Position numbers and translations under genes: made by a program
The notes under the pieces: model-generated
What the model was told of the DNA's origin: nothing
The model's input: only the letters and a program-made list of their open reading frames with translations
Database searches by the model: none
Assembly: GCF_031451695.1 (NCBI RefSeq)
Contig: NZ_JARWAM010000002.1
Location: 62,001 to 126,000, forward strand
Origin: Franzmannia qiaohouensis
Lineage (GTDB): Bacteria; Pseudomonadota; Gammaproteobacteria; Pseudomonadales; Halomonadaceae
Length of the DNA stretch: 64,000 bases
Reading direction: 5' to 3'
Shown here: positions 51,069 to 59,341 of the stretch, in pieces
How positions within the stretch are numbered: the first letter of the stretch is position 1
How the letters are laid out: each line of letters opens with the position of its first letter

Positions 51069-51554
51069 TCAATCGCGGAAGTTATCGTACTGCAGCGCCA
51101 GATCGGGTCCCTGCTCGCCCTTGAGCAGGGCGATGACCTGCTGAAGGTCATCGCGCTTCTTGCCGGTCACGCGCACCTTGTCGCCCTGGATCTGGGTCTG
51201 GACCTTGAGCTTGCTGTCCTTGATCTGTTTGATGATCGCCTTGCTGTCGGCCTGTTCGAGCCCCTGCTTGAGCTTGACGTCCTGGCGAGCCTTGACGCCG
51301 GACAGTACCGGGTCCTGCTCCTCCATGCAGCGCGCATCAATGCCACGGGCGATCAGCTTGTTGCGCAGCACGTCGAGCATCTGCTTGAGCTGGAAGTCGA
51401 CATCGGCCTGCAGCGAGACCACTTCGCCGTTGAGCTCGAAGCTGGCGTCCACGCCCTTGAAGTCGAAGCGCGTCTGGATCTCGCGGTTGGCCTGGTCGAC
51501 GGCGTTGCTGGCTTCGTGCTTGTCGAACTCGGAGACGATATCGAAAGAGGGCAT
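51069..51554 (-). CDS. yajQ: YajQ-family nucleotide-binding protein
   Basis: A 161-residue protein matching YajQ along its full length: MPSFDIVSEFDKHEASNAVD, IQTRFDFKGVDASFELNG, DVLRNKLIARGIDARCMEEQ, VKLKQGLEQADSKAIIKQIK, DKVRVTGKKRDDLQQVIALL. Homologues bind nucleotides (c-di-GMP in Xanthomonas) and RNA. The gene is tail-to-tail with cobO with zero intergenic bases. A GGAG ribosome site precedes ATG 51554. A signalling role could link it to the EAL-GGDEF protein of this window, though nothing local shows that. Confidence 0.93.
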   Translation of the reverse strand: MPSFDIVSEFDKHEASNAVDQANREIQTRFDFKGVDASFELNGEVVSLQADVDFQLKQMLDVLRNKLIARGIDARCMEEQDPVLSGVKARQDVKLKQGLEQADSKAIIKQIKDSKLKVQTQIQGDKVRVTGKKRDDLQQVIALLKGEQGPDLALQYDNFRD

Positions 51555-51674
51555 TGGCGTGGGCTCCTTGGAAAACTGGCGACGATTCTATGCCAGGCCC
51601 GCGAGCATTGCACCCGCTGCCCAGTGCCTAGCGCAGATAGCCACACGGCTCGAGACGGATCGGCCGGCTCTACT

Positions 51675-52148
51675 CTACCCCGCCTCGCGTGCCTCGCTCT
51701 CGAGGCGCTTCTGCATCTGCCAGGCGGCGCAGCCGTCGACGTAGTAGTCGTCGAGCCAGCGCACCAGCTGAAAGCCGGCGCGGCGGTAGAGCCCTAGGGC
51801 GACGCGGTTGTCGGCGCGTACTTCCAAGGTTATGGCCGCCAGTTCGCGGTGGCGCGCCTCGGCCACCAGCGCATCGAGCAGGCGCCGCCCCAGGCCGCCG
51901 CCGCGGGCCTCGGGGCGTACGCAGAACGAATAGAGCCGCGCCTGGCGGCTGTTGCGCCGCAGCAGCAGGGTGCCGTAGCCGAGCAGCGCGCCGGTGTCGG
52001 CTACCGCCAGCAGGGTCACCGCGTTGGCGCCCTTGAGCAGGTGGGCCAGCTGACGTCGGCTGAAGCGGTCGCCGTCGAAGCAGTCGTGCTCCAGCTGGCA
52101 GAGGGCGTCGAGATCGGAGGGGTGCGCCGGGCGCAGTTGCGTGGTCAT
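51675..52148 (-). CDS. GNAT acetyltransferase paired with a RimK-like gene
   Basis: A 157-residue GNAT protein. Motif A is SFCVRPEARGGGLGRRLLDA (RxxGxG/A), followed by ITLEVRADNRVALGLYRRAG and a DYYVDGCAAWQMQKRLE ending. This pattern matches the N-terminal half of GNAT/peptidase-C39 fusion proteins that accompany RimK-like ATP-grasp genes. Here the C39 peptidase half is absent: the frame stops, and the 120 nt to yajQ do not encode it. It is divergent from the RimK-like gene by 156 nt. Substrate unknown; RimI-like protein acetylation is possible. The start is ATG 52148. Confidence 0.82.
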   Translation of the reverse strand: MTTQLRPAHPSDLDALCQLEHDCFDGDRFSRRQLAHLLKGANAVTLLAVADTGALLGYGTLLLRRNSRQARLYSFCVRPEARGGGLGRRLLDALVAEARHRELAAITLEVRADNRVALGLYRRAGFQLVRWLDDYYVDGCAAWQMQKRLESEAREAG

Positions 52149-52304
52149 GGTCGCGTATCGTGGCGTTTGCGCGGATTGTCGCTGTACTGCCAACGCATGT
52201 CAGCGTCTGGCAAGATGAAATTATTTCACCATGATGCGCTATTGTTCCTGCGCCACCTTGGTCGCATGCTAGCGCCGAATCTCCCCTGCCCCGGAGCCCA
52301 TGAC

Positions 52305-53792
52305 ATGTGTCCGCTGCGAATCGTCGTCGACCAGCCCGCCGACTGGCGCCCCTACTACCCCAGCGACGACCTGATCAGCGCTGCGGACTTTCTTGCCGAT
52401 GAGCGGCTGTCGCCACAGCACGACGCCGCGACGCATGTCATCAACCTGTGCGCCGGGCTCGACTACCTCGACACCGGCTACTATGTGTCGCTGCTCGCCC
52501 AGGCCCGTGGCCAGCGCGTGCTGCCCAGCGTCGAGACCCTCAACCAGCTGTCGCGCAAGGCGCTGATCGACCTGCAGTTGGAGAGCCTCGCCCCGCTGCT
52601 CGGCGACCTGTCACGGCGTGGCGCCCTGAGCGGCGATGAACTGACCCTGCGGGTGATGTTCGGCGAGTGCCAGGAGGCAGCGCTGGCCAAGCTGGCCCGC
52701 CGACTGTTCGAGCGACTGCCCTGCCCGCTGCTCGAGGCGCGCTTCAGCCATCGCGGTGACGGCTGGCGGCTGAGCCGGCTCAAGCCGCTGCCGCTGACCT
52801 CGCTGGCCCCGGACGAGCAGGATCTGTTCGCCAGTGCACTCAACCGCCACTCGCGCAAGGTATGGCGCACGCCCAAGGCGCGGCGCCGCTATCGCTTCGA
52901 CCTGGCGATCCTGGTCGACCCCCAGGAGGCGCTGCCGCCGAGCAACAAGAGCGCGCTGAAGCAGTTCATCCGCGCCGGTCGCCGGCTGGGTATCGATGTA
53001 TCGCTGATCACCCGCCGCGATGCCGGTCGCCTGGCCGAGTTCGATGCGCTGTTCATACGCGAGACTACTGCGCTCGACCATCACACCTACCGCATGGCGC
53101 GCCGCGCCGAGCATGAGGGACTGGTGGTGATCGACGACCCGCGTTCGATCCTGCGCTGCACCAACAAGGTCTACCTGCATGCGCTGCTGCGCGCCAAGCA
53201 CATCGCCTGCCCCGACGGCCTGCTGCTGCATCGCGACGACCTCACCGCGCTGCCCGGCAAGGTTGCCGACCTGACCTACCCCATGGTGCTCAAGGTGCCC
53301 GATGGCGCCTTCTCCCGCGGCATCGTCAAGATCGAGTCCCACGCACAGCTGGTCGAGGAGGCGCGCCGGCTGTTCGACAGCTCGGCGCTGCTGCTGCTGC
53401 AGGAGTGGCTGCCCACCGAGTACGACTGGCGCATCGGCGTGCTCGACGGCCAGGTGCTGTTTGCCAGCCGCTACTACATGGCGCGCGGCCACTGGCAGAT
53501 CTACCAGCACGCCAACGGCAAGGTGAAGAGCGGCGGCTTCAGTACCCACCCACCCCACGAGGTGCCGCCGGCGGTGCTCAAGTCCGCCCTCAAGGCCACC
53601 CGGCTGATCGGCGATGGCCTGTACGGCGTCGACCTCAAGCAGATCGGCGAGCGGGTGGTGGTGATCGAGATCAACGACAACCCCAACGTCGACGCCGGCA
53701 TCGAGGATGCGGTGATGGGCGCCCGACTCTACGAGCGCATCATGGCGGTGTTTCTGGAACGGATGGAGGCACGCCGCCGCTTGCAGCGCTGA
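52305..53792 (+). CDS. RimK-like ATP-grasp ligase with RLAN domain
   Basis: A 495-residue ATP-grasp amide ligase. The N-terminal ~200 residues (IVVDQPADWRPYYPSDDLIS, INLCAGLDYLDTGYYVSLLA) match the RLAN domain found in RimK-like proteins. The ATP-grasp core has CTNKVYLHALLRAKHIACPD, YPMVLKVPDGAFSRGIVKIE, LLQEWLPTEYDWRIGVLDG and a metal-binding VVVIEINDNPNVDAGIEDAV. It should ligate an amino acid or peptide to an unknown acceptor. ATG at 52305 has GGAG eight bases upstream; in-frame sequence further up is antisense to the GNAT gene and rejected. Partner gene: the divergent GNAT. Confidence 0.86.
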   Translation: MCPLRIVVDQPADWRPYYPSDDLISAADFLADERLSPQHDAATHVINLCAGLDYLDTGYYVSLLAQARGQRVLPSVETLNQLSRKALIDLQLESLAPLLGDLSRRGALSGDELTLRVMFGECQEAALAKLARRLFERLPCPLLEARFSHRGDGWRLSRLKPLPLTSLAPDEQDLFASALNRHSRKVWRTPKARRRYRFDLAILVDPQEALPPSNKSALKQFIRAGRRLGIDVSLITRRDAGRLAEFDALFIRETTALDHHTYRMARRAEHEGLVVIDDPRSILRCTNKVYLHALLRAKHIACPDGLLLHRDDLTALPGKVADLTYPMVLKVPDGAFSRGIVKIESHAQLVEEARRLFDSSALLLLQEWLPTEYDWRIGVLDGQVLFASRYYMARGHWQIYQHANGKVKSGGFSTHPPHEVPPAVLKSALKATRLIGDGLYGVDLKQIGERVVVIEINDNPNVDAGIEDAVMGARLYERIMAVFLERMEARRRLQR

Positions 53793-53803
53793 GCCGCTCT
53801 ACG

Positions 53804-54646
53804 TCAGGCCACGCGGACCTCGTAGCCGGTGAACTTGCGCAGGTTGATCACGCCCGTATCGAGCAGCAGGTACTGGCCCTTGAGGCCCAGCAGGGTACCG
53901 GCGACCTCGGGCTGCTTGTCGAAGTTGTGCGAGACGATCTTTTGCGGATGCTCGAGCACCGGATAGTCGAAGTGCAGCGCTGCGGCATCCAGCGGGCGCA
54001 GGCTATCGGCGCCGAAACGCTCGCGCAGGCCGGCCAGGCCGCTGTCGAGGCTGGCCATCAGGCGGTCGCGCTCGGCGATCAGGTCAAGCGGCTCGACCTC
54101 GCCCTTGAGCATCGCCCGCCAGTTGGTGCGGTCGGCGACCTGCTCCTTGAACAGCATCTCGACGAACCCCGACTGCTGGCGGGTGTCGACCTCCATGATC
54201 GGCAGCGCCTGGATCGCCCCCTGGTCGAGCCAGCGGGTCGGCATCTGGGTGGCGCGGGTAATGCCCACCTTGAGCCCCGAGGAGTTGGCCAGGTAGACCA
54301 CATGCGGCTGGAAGCAGTGGCGTTCGGCCCACTCCGGCTCGCGGCAGGTGCCGGCATCGAAGTGGCAGGTCTCGGGCTTGACGATACAGGTATCGCACTG
54401 CGCCAGCTTCTTGAAGCACGGGTAGCAGTAGCCCTGGGCAAAACTCTTCTTGGTAGCCCGCCCGCAGTGGGTGCAGGCGATGGCACCGGTGTGCCGCAGC
54501 GCCAGCGACTGGCCGAGACGCGCATTGAGGTCGAGGCGCGCCTCGCCGGCGCGCAGCGTGTACTGGGCCGGCGCATCGCCACTGCCCGGGACGATCGCCA
54601 TCTTGGTCAGACAGCCCTGCACGGCGGTGTCGATCAGTTCACCCAC
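53804..54646 (-). CDS. DUF2797 zinc-binding protein
   Basis: A 280-residue protein of the DUF2797 family. A dense cysteine region, CTHCGRATKKSFAQGYCYPC followed by KLAQCDTCIVKPETCHFDAG and TCREPEWAERHC, suggests one or two structural zinc sites. Then a conserved VVYLANSSGLKVGITRATQMP (GIY-YIG-like beta-hairpin region) and TRWLDQGAIQALPIMEVDTR. The function is unknown; a nuclease-like fold is suspected from the YLANS...KVGITR stretch. The start is GTG at 54646, overlapping the DUF1315 gene end by 13 nt. Its 3' end lies 11 nt from the convergent RimK-like gene. Confidence 0.8.
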   Translation of the reverse strand: MGELIDTAVQGCLTKMAIVPGSGDAPAQYTLRAGEARLDLNARLGQSLALRHTGAIACTHCGRATKKSFAQGYCYPCFKKLAQCDTCIVKPETCHFDAGTCREPEWAERHCFQPHVVYLANSSGLKVGITRATQMPTRWLDQGAIQALPIMEVDTRQQSGFVEMLFKEQVADRTNWRAMLKGEVEPLDLIAERDRLMASLDSGLAGLRERFGADSLRPLDAAALHFDYPVLEHPQKIVSHNFDKQPEVAGTLLGLKGQYLLLDTGVINLRKFTGYEVRVA

Positions 54647-54885
54647 TTGATGCTGTCCTCGCCGTCGCTGCTGCAGCTGGTGCGTTCCAGGTAGCCAACG
54701 CGCTCCTCGGCGGGCACCTTGTGCTCGGCTTCGTACTTGATCACCGCCTCCAGGCACAGCTCGACCTGCTCGGCACTGAGCACCCGCCCATCGGGCCACT
54801 TGCGCAGCGCCACCGCCTGCTTGAGGCTTGCATAGATCGCCGGCGACATCTGCTCCACCATGCGATCGAAGGTCATCTCACTCAT
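54634..54885 (-). CDS. DUF1315 (YeaC-like) protein
   Basis: An 83-residue conserved small protein, YeaC/DUF1315 type: MSEMTFDRMVEQMSPAIYAS, LKQAVALRKWPDGRVLSAEQ, LCLEAVIKYEAEHKVPAEER. YeaC in E. coli is uncharacterised. ATG at 54885 has AGGAGA upstream. Its end overlaps the DUF2797 start, a common pairing that suggests joint function. No transmembrane segment. Confidence 0.88.
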   Translation of the reverse strand: MSEMTFDRMVEQMSPAIYASLKQAVALRKWPDGRVLSAEQVELCLEAVIKYEAEHKVPAEERVGYLERTSCSSDGEDSIKWVN

Positions 54886-54912
54886 TGCTCTCTCCTGTTC
54901 GCGTCACGCGGC

Positions 54913-55767
54913 TCAGCGGCGCCGCGCACGCTCGCTATAGTACCAGCCCAGCACCAGACCCACCGCCAGTCCGCCGACGTGGGCCTCGTTGGCCACATTG
55001 CCGAAACCGACCATGCCGGCAAAGCCGGTCATGGTGAAGACCATCCAGCCGAGCATGAACACCACCAGCATCTGCGGCACGAAGAAACCGCTGTGTGGTG
55101 CACGCCGCGACATCAGCCAGACGTAGCCGAGCAGCGCATAGTCGACCCCCGACATGCCGCCGAACAGCACCGTGCCGGTAGCGTACTGGGCCAGGTTGGC
55201 GCCGATGCCGCTGACCAGCACCAGCATCAGTATCTGCCGTGAGCCCTGCAGCGCCTCGATCTGGCGGCCGAAATACCACAGCCACAGCATGTTGAAGATC
55301 AGGTGCATCCAGCCGAAGTGCAGAAACGCCGGCGACAGCAGCCGCCATACCTGCCCCGACGCCAGCGCTTCGCCCAGCGGCATCGCCACCAGGCTGCCGT
55401 TGGATACCCCCAGCGGTACGATCGCCAGCATCGCAATGACCATATCGCCGAACAGCGCCATCAGCCCGAACACCGCGAGGCTCAAGGCGACGCAGCCGGC
55501 GGTGATCGGCGCCAGGTAAAACGGGGTGACCAGCGAGGCGGTCCCGCCGCCGCTGGCGGCGCGGCGTTTGCCCTCGGGCATGAGCGCCTCGCCGTTGCGC
55601 CAGCGCTCGAGCAGTTGCATCAACGCCTCGCGCTGTTCGAGGTCGGCCAGCCACAGGGTGTAGCCGTGCTCGTTCTCGGTGAAGCGGTGGCCGATGCGAT
55701 GCGCCCACAGCGCCTCGCGCAGCGGGCGGGTGTCGGTATCGCGGGGCAGTTCAAGCACCTTGTACAT
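54913..55767 (-). CDS. Rhomboid-family intramembrane serine protease (GlpG-like)
   Basis: A 284-residue GlpG-like protein. A cytoplasmic N-terminal domain (MYKVLELPRDTDTRPLREAL, residues 1-80) precedes six hydrophobic segments. The catalytic Ser is in LFGGMSGVDYALLG (GxSG) and the His in NEAHVGGLAVGLVLG. HFGWMHLIFNMLWLWYFG carries the conserved loop. It cleaves transmembrane substrates; natural targets are unknown. ATG at 55767 has AAGGAAG. It is followed by DUF1315 after 27 nt. Confidence 0.91.
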   Translation of the reverse strand: MYKVLELPRDTDTRPLREALWAHRIGHRFTENEHGYTLWLADLEQREALMQLLERWRNGEALMPEGKRRAASGGGTASLVTPFYLAPITAGCVALSLAVFGLMALFGDMVIAMLAIVPLGVSNGSLVAMPLGEALASGQVWRLLSPAFLHFGWMHLIFNMLWLWYFGRQIEALQGSRQILMLVLVSGIGANLAQYATGTVLFGGMSGVDYALLGYVWLMSRRAPHSGFFVPQMLVVFMLGWMVFTMTGFAGMVGFGNVANEAHVGGLAVGLVLGWYYSERARRR

Positions 55768-55832
55768 GGCGTCTTCCTTTCTCGACGGCGCCTATCGGCC
55801 AATCTCTGGCGCACATGATACCCGACGCACAG

Positions 55833-55861
55833 AAAAAATCCGGCGGAGGGGGCCGCCGGAT
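55833..55861 (-). terminator. Intrinsic terminator after the NAD kinase-phosphatase unit
   Basis: On the minus strand ATCCGGCGG and CCGCCGGAT form a nine-base stem with a six-base loop, followed by TTTTTT (the plus strand shows AAAAAA at 55833-55838). It lies about 100 nt past the stop of the ApaH-like gene and before the rhomboid gene, separating two same-strand transcription units. Confidence 0.85.
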
Positions 55862-55961
55862 CTAAAGCAAGGGATCATTCAAGGGAACACTTACTCTGAT
55901 AGGCCCAGCGGCCATGAGTTCAGCCGCCGGCATAAAAAATTGTGTAACGATTTGTTTCATC

Positions 55962-56957
55962 CTAGTCGAAGTCGATTTCCCAAGGCTGCGGCCGTGCCTG
56001 CTCTTCACGGGGCACGCTGACCCACACGAAATGATTGGCATCCAGGCGCTGCTCGCCGCTCCAGCGATAGGCCACCAGTCGGCCGTATTTCACCGCGCTG
56101 TAGTCGAGGCAGGCGATGTTGGGTGCCGGCAGCGCCGGGATGCCCTCGCACCAGTAGTGACCGATGAACAGCGGCGGCTGCTCCGGGCCGTAGTAGCTGA
56201 GGCGCTGGCGCTCGGCGTCGCTCAGCGGGCGCAGTTCGAGATCGTCAGGCAGGTTGTCGGGCTGGAAGACCACGTCACCATAGAACTGCGGATCGCGCGC
56301 CCAGAAATGGGTGCGAAAGGTCTTGCGGGTAAAGCCGTCGCCGGAGTGAATCTCGGTGCCTTCGGGAAGCGGCAGGTGGCTGCCGCGGGTCAGCCTGTCG
56401 AGGGCACGAAAGGCCAGGGTGTCGGGATCCACCGAGGCCTCGAGCATGGCCCGGTCGAGGCGCGCGTCGGGACATTCGCGGCGCAGCGCGTCAATCAGCG
56501 CCTGATCCCAGCAGGCGTGCACCACGCGCAGCTCGCCGAGGTCGAGGAACAGCGGAATCTGCATGAACCAGGCCAGCACGTCGTCCCACTCGCCGGGGTG
56601 GTCGCGGTACTGCTCGAGGGTATTCATGATGATGCGATTGTGGCGTGGCGTATGCGGGCGCAGCCAACCGTGGTCGCCGAGGCGATGACAGTAGGCCAGG
56701 GCGTTGTACTCGTGATTGCCCATGACGATCTGCGCCTCGCCCTCCTCCACCATGCGCCGCGCGATATTGACCGCGAGGCGAATCCGCGGCCCGCGATCGA
56801 TCAGGTCGCCGAGGAAGATGACCTTGCGCCGTGGATGGCGATAGACGCCACCACGCTGGTGGTAGCCGAGCTTCTCGAGCAGCGCGGCCAGGGTCGCCCC
56901 GCAGCCGTGCACGTCGCCGATCAGATCATAGCCTTCGATAGTGGACGCCAGGGTCAC
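55962..56957 (-). CDS. ApaH-like calcineurin-type phosphoesterase
   Basis: A 331-residue metallophosphoesterase. The metal site reads DLIGDVHGCGATL (residues ~11-23), VIFLGDLIDRGPR, VMGNHEYNAL and FIGHYWCEG, with VHACWD between. It is larger than bis(5'-nucleosyl)-tetraphosphatase ApaH or PrpA phosphatases. The substrate is unsettled: diadenosine tetraphosphate or phosphoprotein are possibilities. Start GTG at 56957, one base past the NAD kinase stop, so the two are co-transcribed and presumably translationally coupled. An intrinsic terminator follows. Confidence 0.86.
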   Translation of the reverse strand: MTLASTIEGYDLIGDVHGCGATLAALLEKLGYHQRGGVYRHPRRKVIFLGDLIDRGPRIRLAVNIARRMVEEGEAQIVMGNHEYNALAYCHRLGDHGWLRPHTPRHNRIIMNTLEQYRDHPGEWDDVLAWFMQIPLFLDLGELRVVHACWDQALIDALRRECPDARLDRAMLEASVDPDTLAFRALDRLTRGSHLPLPEGTEIHSGDGFTRKTFRTHFWARDPQFYGDVVFQPDNLPDDLELRPLSDAERQRLSYYGPEQPPLFIGHYWCEGIPALPAPNIACLDYSAVKYGRLVAYRWSGEQRLDANHFVWVSVPREEQARPQPWEIDFD

Positions 56958-56958
56958 C

Positions 56959-57840
56959 TCAATCTCCCAACCGGCTGCTCCAGCCGAGCTTGCTGCGACA
57001 TACTTCGTAGTAGTTGTAGCCGTGGGGATGCAGCAGCGTCAGGCGCTGCGGCTTGCGCCGCACGTGGAGAATGTCGTCCGGCTTGGAGACCACCTTGGTC
57101 TGGCCGTCGCAGCTGACGTGGGGATAGGCCTCGTTGGTCTCACCGATATGGATGCGGATCTCGGACGCCGCGTCGACCACGATCGGCCGGCTCGACAGGG
57201 TATGCGGGAACATCGGCACCAGGGTAATGGCGTCGAGCTTGGGATGCATGATCGGCCCGCCGCCGGACAGCGCATAGGCGGTGGAGCCGGTTGGGGTGGC
57301 GATAATCAGGCCGTCGCTGCGCTGGCTATAGACGAAGTGGCCGTCGATGAACAGCTCGAACTCGATCATCCGTACCGCCTTGCCGGGGTGCATGACCACG
57401 TCGTTGAGGGCATCGGCGGCGCCCACCAGCACCTCGCCACGATACACCTCGGCGTCGAGCAGGAAGCGCTCTTCGACCTCGTAGTGGCCAGCCAGCACTT
57501 CGCCGACGCGCTCCTCCAGCTCGTTGGGCGAAATATCGGTCAAGAACCCTAGCCGTCCACGATTGACGCCGAGCACCGGGGTACCGCTGCGGCACATCGC
57601 CCGGCCTGCGCCGAGCAGGCTGCCATCGCCACCCACCACGATCGCCAGGTCGCAGATCTCGCCGAGGGTCTCGCGGCTCGCCTCGCGGTGGCCGTGGTCG
57701 AGCAGCACCGTGGCAGTTCGATCCTCGATCACCAGCGCATAGCCGTGGCCGTCGAGAAAGCGGATCAGCCGCTTGAGGGTGTCCACCACCTTGGCGCTGC
57801 CCAGCCGGCCAATCAGGCCGATGGTCTTGAAAGTCGTCAT
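56959..57840 (-). CDS. nadK: NAD kinase
   Basis: A 293-residue ATP-NAD kinase, making NADP. The NADK signature is GGDGSLLGAGRAM near residue 73, with LGVNRGRLGFLTDI and the diacylglycerol-kinase-like loop ATPTGSTAYALSGGGPIMHP; LVPMFPHTLSSRPIVVD follows. Typical length. ATG at 57840. It is followed immediately by the ApaH-like phosphatase; such pairing is seen in several gammaproteobacteria. An EamA transporter lies upstream on the same strand (82 nt). Confidence 0.94.
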   Translation of the reverse strand: MTTFKTIGLIGRLGSAKVVDTLKRLIRFLDGHGYALVIEDRTATVLLDHGHREASRETLGEICDLAIVVGGDGSLLGAGRAMCRSGTPVLGVNRGRLGFLTDISPNELEERVGEVLAGHYEVEERFLLDAEVYRGEVLVGAADALNDVVMHPGKAVRMIEFELFIDGHFVYSQRSDGLIIATPTGSTAYALSGGGPIMHPKLDAITLVPMFPHTLSSRPIVVDAASEIRIHIGETNEAYPHVSCDGQTKVVSKPDDILHVRRKPQRLTLLHPHGYNYYEVCRSKLGWSSRLGD

Positions 57841-57921
57841 GTTATCGCCCTTGTGCCGAGGCCGATCATTATGCGGCGTGCCCTCGGCCCGGGCAAACGC
57901 CCCCGTTGCTGCGAGTATGCT

Positions 57922-58803
57922 TCAGGCCTGGCGATAGGCGTGCAGCGCCTTGCGGCGCTTGACCCACCACTCGTTGATCAGCAACGCAGCGAGGATGATG
58001 CCGCCGCCCAGCGCCAGCCGAAGCAGGTCGGCATCGCGGTTCCAGATCACCAGATTGACCAGCAGACCAGCGGGGATCAGGGCGTTGTTCATGATCGCCA
58101 GCGCCCCGGCATCGACCAGCGTCGCGCCCTTGTTCCACAGGAAGTACCCCACTCCCGAGGCCGCCAGGCCCAGCCACAGCAGCACGCCCCACTGCAGCCC
58201 CGTGGTGGGCAGCATGCTGCGGTTGCCGAGCAGCAGATAGGCCACCGCCGCCAGGCACAGCGCACCCAGGTAGAACCAGCCGAACACGCCCAGCTGCGGC
58301 AACTCCGCGGGCAGTCGCGCGGCCAGATGGCGGTAGGCGACCTGGCCGAAGGCGAAGCACAGGTTGGCGCCCTGCACGACCAGGAAACCCTGCCAGAAGC
58401 CGCTGTCGATGCCGTCATAGCGAATCACCGCCGCGCCGAGCACGGCAAGCAGCGCGGTGAGCAGGTAGAATGGCGAGAAGCGGCGCGCCATGGCATCGTC
58501 GAGCAGGGTCACGTAGAGCGGCGTGAAGATGGTGAACAGCAGCACCTCGGGCACCGACAGCAGCAGGAAGGACTGGTAGAAGAACACGTACATCAGCCCC
58601 AGCTGTATCGCCCCGATGCCCATCAGCGCCAGCTTGTGGCGATGTGCCAGCAGCCGCGGCTTGAGAAACGGCACGAACAGCAGCGCCGCCAGGGCGATCC
58701 GGGTCAATACCGCGAAATAGCTGTCGACCTGGCCCGACAGGTAGACGCCGATCAGTGAGAACGAGAAGGCCCACAGCGCCGTGATGCCGATCAGATAACT
58801 CAT
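57922..58803 (-). CDS. EamA/DMT-family membrane transporter
   Basis: A 293-residue protein with ten hydrophobic segments in two EamA repeats: SYLIGITALWAFSFSLIGVY to LLAVLGAAVIRYDGID, and FLVVQGANLCFAFGQVAYRH to INEWWVKRRK. The family exports metabolites and amino acids (RhaT/YdcZ-like); the substrate is unknown. ATG at 58803 with AAGGG seven bases upstream is preferred over ATG 58839. It is divergent from the DUF6314 gene (10 nt between start regions), so promoters overlap. Confidence 0.86.
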   Translation of the reverse strand: MSYLIGITALWAFSFSLIGVYLSGQVDSYFAVLTRIALAALLFVPFLKPRLLAHRHKLALMGIGAIQLGLMYVFFYQSFLLLSVPEVLLFTIFTPLYVTLLDDAMARRFSPFYLLTALLAVLGAAVIRYDGIDSGFWQGFLVVQGANLCFAFGQVAYRHLAARLPAELPQLGVFGWFYLGALCLAAVAYLLLGNRSMLPTTGLQWGVLLWLGLAASGVGYFLWNKGATLVDAGALAIMNNALIPAGLLVNLVIWNRDADLLRLALGGGIILAALLINEWWVKRRKALHAYRQA

Positions 58804-58813
58804 TAGTGAACCC

Positions 58814-59290
58814 TTGAGAATTGGAAAGTTGACGGACATTATACGCGTCACTCAGCGACTGGCCAGCATCGCACGGGTCAGCTTCACTTCCTGTTCCGGC
58901 GAGCGCTCGCAGTGCGCCTGGAGCGGCAGCGGCCAGGGTAGCGTGAGGATCGCCCGCGACCCCGACGGCCTACGCTTCCACGAACAGGGCCGCTTCAGGC
59001 TCGACCGCGGCGACGCCGAGGTAGCCTTTCGCAACGTCTATCGCTGGGCGCTGCACGACGAGCATATCGGTCTCTATCACGAGCGCCGCGGCAAGGCGCA
59101 TGCGGTATGGCTGTTCGATCTGGTGACCAGCGCCGAGGAGGGCGTCCTGGTCGCCCGCGATGCCCACCTGTGCGGCGACGATCGGTACAGCGCGCGGCTG
59201 ACCCTGCGCGACGATGGCGTCGACCTCGACTGGCGGATCAGTGGCCCACGCAAGGACGAACGGCTCTACTACCGCTACCGCCAGGCATAA
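58814..59290 (+). CDS. DUF6314-like protein
   Basis: A protein of ~158 residues whose core CAWSGSGQGSVRIARDPDG, LRFHEQGRFRLDRGDAEVAF, RNVYRWALHDEHIGLYHERR and LDWRISGPRKDERLYYRYR matches the DUF6314 pattern. Function is unknown; no catalytic residue is suggested. The start is ambiguous: the frame opens at TTG 58814 (leader RIGKLTDIIRVTQ) and no ATG is available before the core; TTG 58829 is another option. The stop TAA overlaps the A-run of a terminator serving the opposite strand. Confidence 0.66.
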   Translation: MRIGKLTDIIRVTQRLASIARVSFTSCSGERSQCAWSGSGQGSVRIARDPDGLRFHEQGRFRLDRGDAEVAFRNVYRWALHDEHIGLYHERRGKAHAVWLFDLVTSAEEGVLVARDAHLCGDDRYSARLTLRDDGVDLDWRISGPRKDERLYYRYRQA

Positions 59291-59322
59291 AAAAGCCCCG
59301 CCGGCGCTGAGCCGTGCGGGGC
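59289..59322 (-). terminator. Intrinsic terminator of the glycerol ABC operon
   Basis: On the minus strand GCCCCGC and GCGGGGC form a seven-base stem, with further pairing of the loop (GGCTCAGCGCCGG), followed by TTTTTT. It lies 20 nt after the glpV stop, so it ends the operon. The plus-strand DUF6314 stop falls within the T-tract complement. Confidence 0.88.
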
Positions 59323-59341
59323 AATGGAGGCTAGTTGCCGA

